From NCBI GenBank assembly GCA_050012495.1, contig JBEKHB010000013.1, positions 1 to 64,000 on the forward strand: a stretch of 64,000 nt of DNA, read 5' to 3'. Source of the DNA: BOG-1155 sp050012495 (lineage in GTDB: Bacteria; Desulfobacterota; Syntrophorhabdia; Syntrophorhabdales; WCHB1-27). Position 1 is the stretch's first letter. Every line of letters starts with the position of its first letter. Shown here in pieces: positions 60,221 to 64,000 of the stretch. The notes beneath the pieces were generated by a model. It worked only from the letters and a program-made list of their open reading frames with translations, had not been told where the DNA came from and did no database searches. Both the position numbers and the translations under genes were made by a program.

Positions 60221-60612
60221 CGCTGAAGATGCTCTACCAGATGGAGGTAAATCTGGATGCCGTTGACGGGGCACTTGAAAGGTACTTAAAGGTGTTCCCC
60301 CACCAGGATGATATCGTCGGCTACACCCGTATTCTCTTGTCCGGGGTAAAAAGAGAGCGGGATAACCTGGACCGCTATATCGCAGAGGCTTCCGAGCACT
60401 GGAAGATCACCAGGATTACCTATGTAGATAGGAATATCCTGAGAGTGGCTATTTTCGAGATGCTCTACTCGCCGGAGGTGCCGCCCAAGGTGGCGATCGA
60501 TGAGGCCCTGGAGCTTGCGAAGAAGTTCGGCGGTGAGGATTCAAAGGACTTTATCAACGGCGTTCTTGACCGGATCCTGAAGGACCACTATGTCAACCCA
60601 CCTCCTGATTGA
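60193..60612 (+). CDS. nusB: transcription antitermination factor NusB
   Basis: The GTG at 60193 gives MRRRKARELALKMLYQMEVN, the usual NusB start. The 139-residue protein ends with YVDRNILRVAIFEMLYSPEV, PPKVAIDEALELAKKFGGED and SKDFINGVLDRIL. It binds boxA RNA with S10 in rRNA antitermination. Its end overlaps the next gene by 23 bases. Confidence 0.96.
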   Translation: MRRRKARELALKMLYQMEVNLDAVDGALERYLKVFPHQDDIVGYTRILLSGVKRERDNLDRYIAEASEHWKITRITYVDRNILRVAIFEMLYSPEVPPKVAIDEALELAKKFGGEDSKDFINGVLDRILKDHYVNPPPD

Positions 60613-61081
60613 CGGTTACAATTATGTGAAGCAAAGCGCCATAGCCGCCCTTCTTGACCCCTTCGATCTCGAAAGCGGTCGCCGTTATCTCCTGGATGAA
60701 CTGTCACGCTACAAAAAAGATAAGAAAATGCGGATAACCGTGGTCTTTGACGCAGGGCAGGGGTTCTCGCCGGGGAGAAAGAAAGAGGGCTACCGGGGCG
60801 TCGAGGTCATCTACTCAAAACAGGGCGAGACGGCCGACGAGGTGATGATGGAGACCATAAGGGAGCGGCGGGCGGGCCTTGTGGTGGTCACCTTCGATCG
60901 GGCCATTATCGACGAAGCCAAAAAGCATGGGGTCCCCTTCATCACGCCTGCGAGGCTGGAAGCGGCCCTGAGCGGCGGCGGACCCGACGAAGAAGACAGG
61001 GGCAGGACGGAGAAAAAGGGCAACCCCCGTAAGGCGCCGAAGGGGGTAAGGAGGGCAAGGCGGGTTGTGAAGAAGATATAG
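60590..61081 (+). CDS. YacP-like NYN-domain RNase
   Basis: The 163-residue protein begins MSTHLLIDGYNYVKQSAIAA (the DGYN start of NYN/PIN nucleases), then ITVVFDAGQGFSPG, VEVIYSKQGETADEVMMETI and LVVVTFDRAIIDEAKKHGVP, keeping the acidic residues of the fold. The C-terminus is a long basic tail (RKAPKGVRRARRVVKKI) likely to bind RNA. YacP/Rae1 is a ribosome-associated RNase in Bacillus. It ends the operon. Confidence 0.88.
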   Translation: MSTHLLIDGYNYVKQSAIAALLDPFDLESGRRYLLDELSRYKKDKKMRITVVFDAGQGFSPGRKKEGYRGVEVIYSKQGETADEVMMETIRERRAGLVVVTFDRAIIDEAKKHGVPFITPARLEAALSGGGPDEEDRGRTEKKGNPRKAPKGVRRARRVVKKI

Positions 61082-61604
61082 CTATGACGAGGCGGCCGGG
61101 GTCTTTTCGCGCCTGGCGCGGTCGCCGGGGCGTGTCCGGGTCCTCACATACGCACAAAGTATGCTGCGGCCCGGACGACACCCCGGCTTCCGCCCCATCC
61201 ATCAAAAATCCCTCCGGCCGGAAAAGGACCTTACTCAGTTCACCTGCAAAGCTTGCATGTAGCAGATCGATAAACTCTGCTGATTACCAATCGAAAGCCG
61301 CAAGTGAAGGCTGCTCGTCGAGCACCTTCCCGATAGTCCGTGCGATCTTTTTGTTTCGTGAGGGGTATCATGGCAGCATACGTCCTGCATATGTCGAGTT
61401 GGGCGTCTAACGACGCCAAATCCTGGTCCTCCGTGCTGATTCTTGTGGCCTCCCAAAAACCGGTCCAGATGTTGGGTTATACTCTGGGCTGATAGCGGGA
61501 CTAACTCTGGAGGTGGTACAATGAGTGGGGGCGGGGCACATGGGAGGCATGGAAAGTGATGATCTAATGAGCGGCTCTCAAGCCCCTGGAGTCGTGTACG
61601 GTGC
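61082..61604. other. 523-base region without an intact gene
   Basis: No frame on either strand reads as a conserved protein. Short stretches of coding-like composition occur (for example around 61515-61560, reading WYNEWGRGTWEAWKV in one frame), which may be further remnants of the oxidoreductase fragment at 61605. The ORF on the minus strand at 61235-61648 has the composition of a chance frame. Confidence 0.4.
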
Positions 61605-61969
61605 CCGGAGATCGCGGAAGAGTTCCCTCTCGTTGTCAACACGGACACCCGGGCGGTGAAGTATAGGCCCTATAGCAGATGAAGAATATCTGTGAACTGA
61701 GGGAACTGGCACCCGACCCCGTGGCAGTGGTCAATCCCGCCACCGCCGGAAAGTACGGCTTGAAGGACAGCGACTGGGTGTCCAGTGCAACGAGAAGATG
61801 TCGGGTAAGGGTGACCGCCACCGATGATATTCTGCCCGGTGTTGTGAGTGTGCTGCACGGGTGGTTTGACCACCTGAACGAGAACGTGCTGACCGACGTG
61901 GGACAGAGGGACCCGGTGACTGGCTACCCAGAACTTTGGGCCATTGCCTGCAGACTCGCTAAGACGTGA
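61605..61969 (+). pseudogene. C-terminal remnant of a molybdopterin oxidoreductase
   Basis: One frame from 61605 reads PEIAEEFPLVVNTDTRAVKY and on to PYSR, then stops at 61680. The next frame takes over at 61679 with MKNICELRELAPDPVAVVNP, then ATAGKYGLKDSDWV, ILPGVVSVLHGWFDHLNENV and GQRDPVTGYPELWAIACRLA. Together they form the molydop-binding C-terminal domain of DMSO-reductase-family enzymes, joined across a -1 frameshift. The large catalytic part is missing upstream, so the gene is dead. A 96-residue ORF at 61679 alone would be misread as a small protein. Confidence 0.82.
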
Positions 61970-61997
61970 CGAGTTTTTGAAGAATCCAAAGGAGAAT

Positions 61998-62429
61998 ATG
62001 GAGGAGCAGATGAGTGAAGCGGTGAAGGCCAATTTCGTGGACCATATCAGCATAGCGGTCAAGGATGTAGCCAAAGCCGAAGACAAATTCAAGAAGGCCT
62101 TCGGATGGGAGATAAGCGGCCGCTACACCGATTCGGGCGAAAAGATACGGGTTAGCTATTTCATGGTCGGTCCTACGGCAGTTGAAGTCATGGAGGACCT
62201 CGACGGGACAGGAGAGGTCGCAAAGTTCATCGCCAAACACGGGGAAGGCGTCATGGTGCTCTCCCTCAACGTGCCCAACTGTGCAGCGGAACTCAAGATC
62301 CTTGAAGACAACGGGGCCGACCTGATCGACCATAAACCAAGATTCTCGAAGGAACTGAACAGGCACTTCGCCTTTCTCCACCCCAGGACCTATGGTGTGT
62401 TGACCGAGGTCATAGATGGGCACTACTGA
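61998..62429 (+). CDS. VOC-family protein, methylmalonyl-CoA-epimerase-like
   Basis: The ATG at 61998 (MEEQMSEAVKANFVDHISIA) is preceded by AAAGGAGA; the ORF could start 54 bases earlier, but without a ribosome binding site. The 143-residue protein has the two beta-alpha-beta-beta-beta units of the VOC fold: VDHISIAVKDVAKAEDKFKK with a metal His, then EKIRVSYFMVGPTAVEVMED with Glu, and HGEGVMVLSLNVPNCAAELK and VLTEVIDGHY at the end. This matches the epimerase subgroup, which acts in propionyl-CoA metabolism, but the substrate is not proven. Confidence 0.8.
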   Translation: MEEQMSEAVKANFVDHISIAVKDVAKAEDKFKKAFGWEISGRYTDSGEKIRVSYFMVGPTAVEVMEDLDGTGEVAKFIAKHGEGVMVLSLNVPNCAAELKILEDNGADLIDHKPRFSKELNRHFAFLHPRTYGVLTEVIDGHY

Positions 62430-62940
62430 GGTAGGCATGTGCTCGATGCCCGCATGAGCGAAATCGGGGAAGACATAGGGATCAGGTACCGACAGGGGAC
62501 ATGTCCACTTTGAAGCGATAATCTTGGATAGCGCAGGTTCTACCCGATGTGAAGCTTCGCAGATGAAACGGAGATAACCCCTGAGGTAGACGAAGCAGGC
62601 ATAGGCGGAGGCTGCATACCCAGAGGATCCCTTTTGATCTTGATAGTGCGCGAGGACGTGTAATACGCACATGTGCGTCGAGCGCAAAGGTCCTGATTTC
62701 CGAGGGGAGACCGAAATGTGCCCTCGATGCGCGCCCCATATAGCACGGGACAGTATGGCTCCCTTCAAGAACGAGTAGGGTCCATGCCTTTTCTGTCTGT
62801 ATCGTACGAGGGACCGTTCGTTAATATCTTGACGTTCATAGGTGCATAGGATAATATAGCACATTGCCTTCAGTTAACAACAGCTTGTGCCGCTTGCCTT
62901 GGGCGGCCAAATACGGACGTCGGCCTTTGGGGGTGCTGTT
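62430..62940. other. 511-base region without a supported gene
   Basis: A long minus-strand frame covers this stretch and the VOC gene, but its sequence has no recognisable domain and its overlap with a real gene marks it as a shadow. Short frames on both strands have random composition. The area may hold decayed sequence and the promoter of the following regulator (TTGACG at 62829-62834 with TATAGC at 62855-62860, a 20-base spacer, is a weak candidate). Confidence 0.4.
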
Positions 62941-64000
62941 ATGGAAATCGGCTCCGAATTCGAGAGCGGTGAAGTTGCCCAGGTGCAATGGCTAATCGAC
63001 TCCGTGCCATTTCCCTGTATTGCTCTTGATTGCCAGGAGGTCATCAAAGAAAGCAACAAGCGGGCGAAGGAATTTTTTGGATTGTTTATAAAAACAAAAC
63101 GGATTTCGGAAGTCGTAGATAGCTTTGCCCTTCAACAATCAGTTTTTCGAGGGTTTATCGGCAAGGAACAGAATTCCCTGGAGCTAACTTATCGAGGACG
63201 AGCCCTTAAGGTGTATACTGCCCCTCTGATTGATCAAAGGGTTGTTACACGGGTCATCCTGTTCTTCCTCGACATGTCGTACGCCACAGCTACCCTTGCT
63301 GACGCGGTCGAATTGAAGGACCAGTTGGAGAGCATTATTACTGCATCCGCTGACGGAATAGCCCTTCTGGACAAAGAAAAGCGAATCATATACATCAATG
63401 CCGCCTTCGCAGACCTGGTCGGGTTTCCATTCCAATCAATCCTCGGAAGGGCTGTTGATGACCTTTATCGGAATGGCATTCTAGTCTACCCGAGCCTTGT
63501 CGAGGAGACTTTTCTAAGAAAGTGCGTTGTCGAGGGACAGGACGAGATTTGCAACGGAAAGCATATATATGTAAGGTTAGTGCCTGTCTTCGACAGGCAA
63601 CGATGCTTGAAGAAAGTCGTGCTCTTCGCAAGAGCGACAGCATTTTCAGCTGCCCAGGCACAGCATCCGGACGAAGTACCGTCAGGCGAAAGAAAGCCGC
63701 TTCCCCAAGGTCGCCTCATTTCGCGGAGTAAGAAAGTCTTGTCTATCCTCGATACCATCAAACGCATAGCTCCAGTGTCCATTCCCGTGCTTCTACAAGG
63801 AGAAACGGGGGTTGGCAAGGGCCTCTTCGCTGAACACATACATGTGCTGAGCCAGCGTCCGGGCAGGTTTGTAAAAATAAACTGTAATGCTTTGCCACCG
63901 GAGTTGGTGGAGAGTGAGCTGTTCGGATATGACAAAGGGGCATTCACTGGCGCAAAAAGAGAAGGAAAACCCGGCCTTTTTGAGATGGCAGAGGGTGGAA
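62941..64000 (+). CDS. PAS and sigma-54-interacting AAA+ regulator, cut by the window end
   Basis: From the ATG at 62941 (MEIGSEFESGEVAQVQWLID) at least 353 residues are open to the window edge. Residues about 15-120 and 125-235 are two PAS-like sensor domains (SIITASADGIALLDKEKRII, YINAAFADLVGFPFQSILGR). From about residue 255 an AAA+ domain begins: VSIPVLLQGETGVGKGLFAE (Walker A), FVKINCNALPPELVESELFG and YDKGAFTGAKREGKPG, the GAFTGA loop that contacts sigma-54. Such proteins activate sigma-54 promoters. No receiver domain is present, so it is controlled by ligand or redox state rather than a kinase. The C-terminal DNA-binding helix lies beyond the window. Confidence 0.92.
   Translation, partial: MEIGSEFESGEVAQVQWLIDSVPFPCIALDCQEVIKESNKRAKEFFGLFIKTKRISEVVDSFALQQSVFRGFIGKEQNSLELTYRGRALKVYTAPLIDQRVVTRVILFFLDMSYATATLADAVELKDQLESIITASADGIALLDKEKRIIYINAAFADLVGFPFQSILGRAVDDLYRNGILVYPSLVEETFLRKCVVEGQDEICNGKHIYVRLVPVFDRQRCLKKVVLFARATAFSAAQAQHPDEVPSGERKPLPQGRLISRSKKVLSILDTIKRIAPVSIPVLLQGETGVGKGLFAEHIHVLSQRPGRFVKINCNALPPELVESELFGYDKGAFTGAKREGKPGLFEMAEGG

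Noticed and set aside
48498..61081. FMN riboswitch before the riboflavin genes
   Set aside because: The rib genes are packed with overlaps inside the larger operon, leaving no leader that could hold one.
61959..62864. Minus-strand ORF of 301 residues
   Set aside because: It covers the VOC gene in antisense and shows no domain or credible start site.

Overview
The window looks like a chromosome segment of an anaerobic, probably syntrophic bacterium of the Desulfobacterota (former Deltaproteobacteria), perhaps near Syntrophorhabdus. The order yceD-rpmF-plsX-(acyl-CoA dehydrogenase)-fabD-fabG-acpP-fabF-rpiB-glyA-dCMP deaminase-nrdR-ribD-ribE-ribBA-ribH-nusB is the housekeeping arrangement known from that group, and the catabolic genes fit anaerobic hydroxy-acid metabolism. 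The placement is inferred from gene content and order, not from a phylogeny.

Positions 1-8709 form an accessory island lying against the 3' end of an initiator tRNA gene (8774-8847, minus strand). It holds a membrane-anchored gene apparently broken by a frameshift, a HEPN-like protein, a RelE/ParE toxin-antitoxin set and a zinc-ribbon protein. Its centre is a retron-like locus on the minus strand, with a promoter (4942-4969), a structured RNA with complementary ends (4771-4917), and a reverse transcriptase whose C-terminus looks like a PD-(D/E)XK nuclease (3187-4752). Divergent from it is a tcmP/three-Cys-motif gene pair (5121-6691). The island ends with a short reading frame that resembles a helix-turn-helix protein cut off inside the DNA-binding domain. 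I regard the retron locus as the most interesting object in the window.

From 8982 to 10995 lie a nitroreductase, a DegT/DnrJ aminotransferase and an HNH nuclease. From 11081 to 20269 an eight-gene minus-strand operon encodes a succinyl-CoA-synthetase-like ligase (two subunits separated by a small ferredoxin-like protein), a CitE-like lyase, a GlcD/GlcE/GlcF-type 2-hydroxyacid oxidase and a lactate/glycolate permease. A divergent GntR/FCD regulator precedes it. Read together, this is a complete glycolate -> glyoxylate -> malyl-CoA -> malate route that could make ATP at the ligase step.

From 21278 to 44121 a minus-strand exopolysaccharide cluster encodes YjbH, a Wza-like SLBB export protein, Wzz, an initiating sugar transferase, five GT4 glycosyltransferases, a Wzy-like polymerase, a Wzx flippase, a deacetylase-like protein and two paralogous pairs of DUF362 plus CapK/PaaK-type adenylate-forming proteins. 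The sugar-transferase part of this region is visibly AT-richer than its flanks. A 782-base non-coding stretch with a tandem 40-base duplication follows.

From 44904 to 47766 there are a stand-alone PEP-utilising swivelling domain lacking its phospho-histidine, a divergent LysR regulator, and a LarA-type nickel-pincer enzyme. The core fatty-acid and riboflavin operon runs from 47966 to 61081 on the plus strand. Beyond it are a decayed molybdopterin oxidoreductase fragment, a VOC/methylmalonyl-CoA-epimerase-like gene, and the start of a PAS plus sigma-54 AAA+ regulator cut by the window end.
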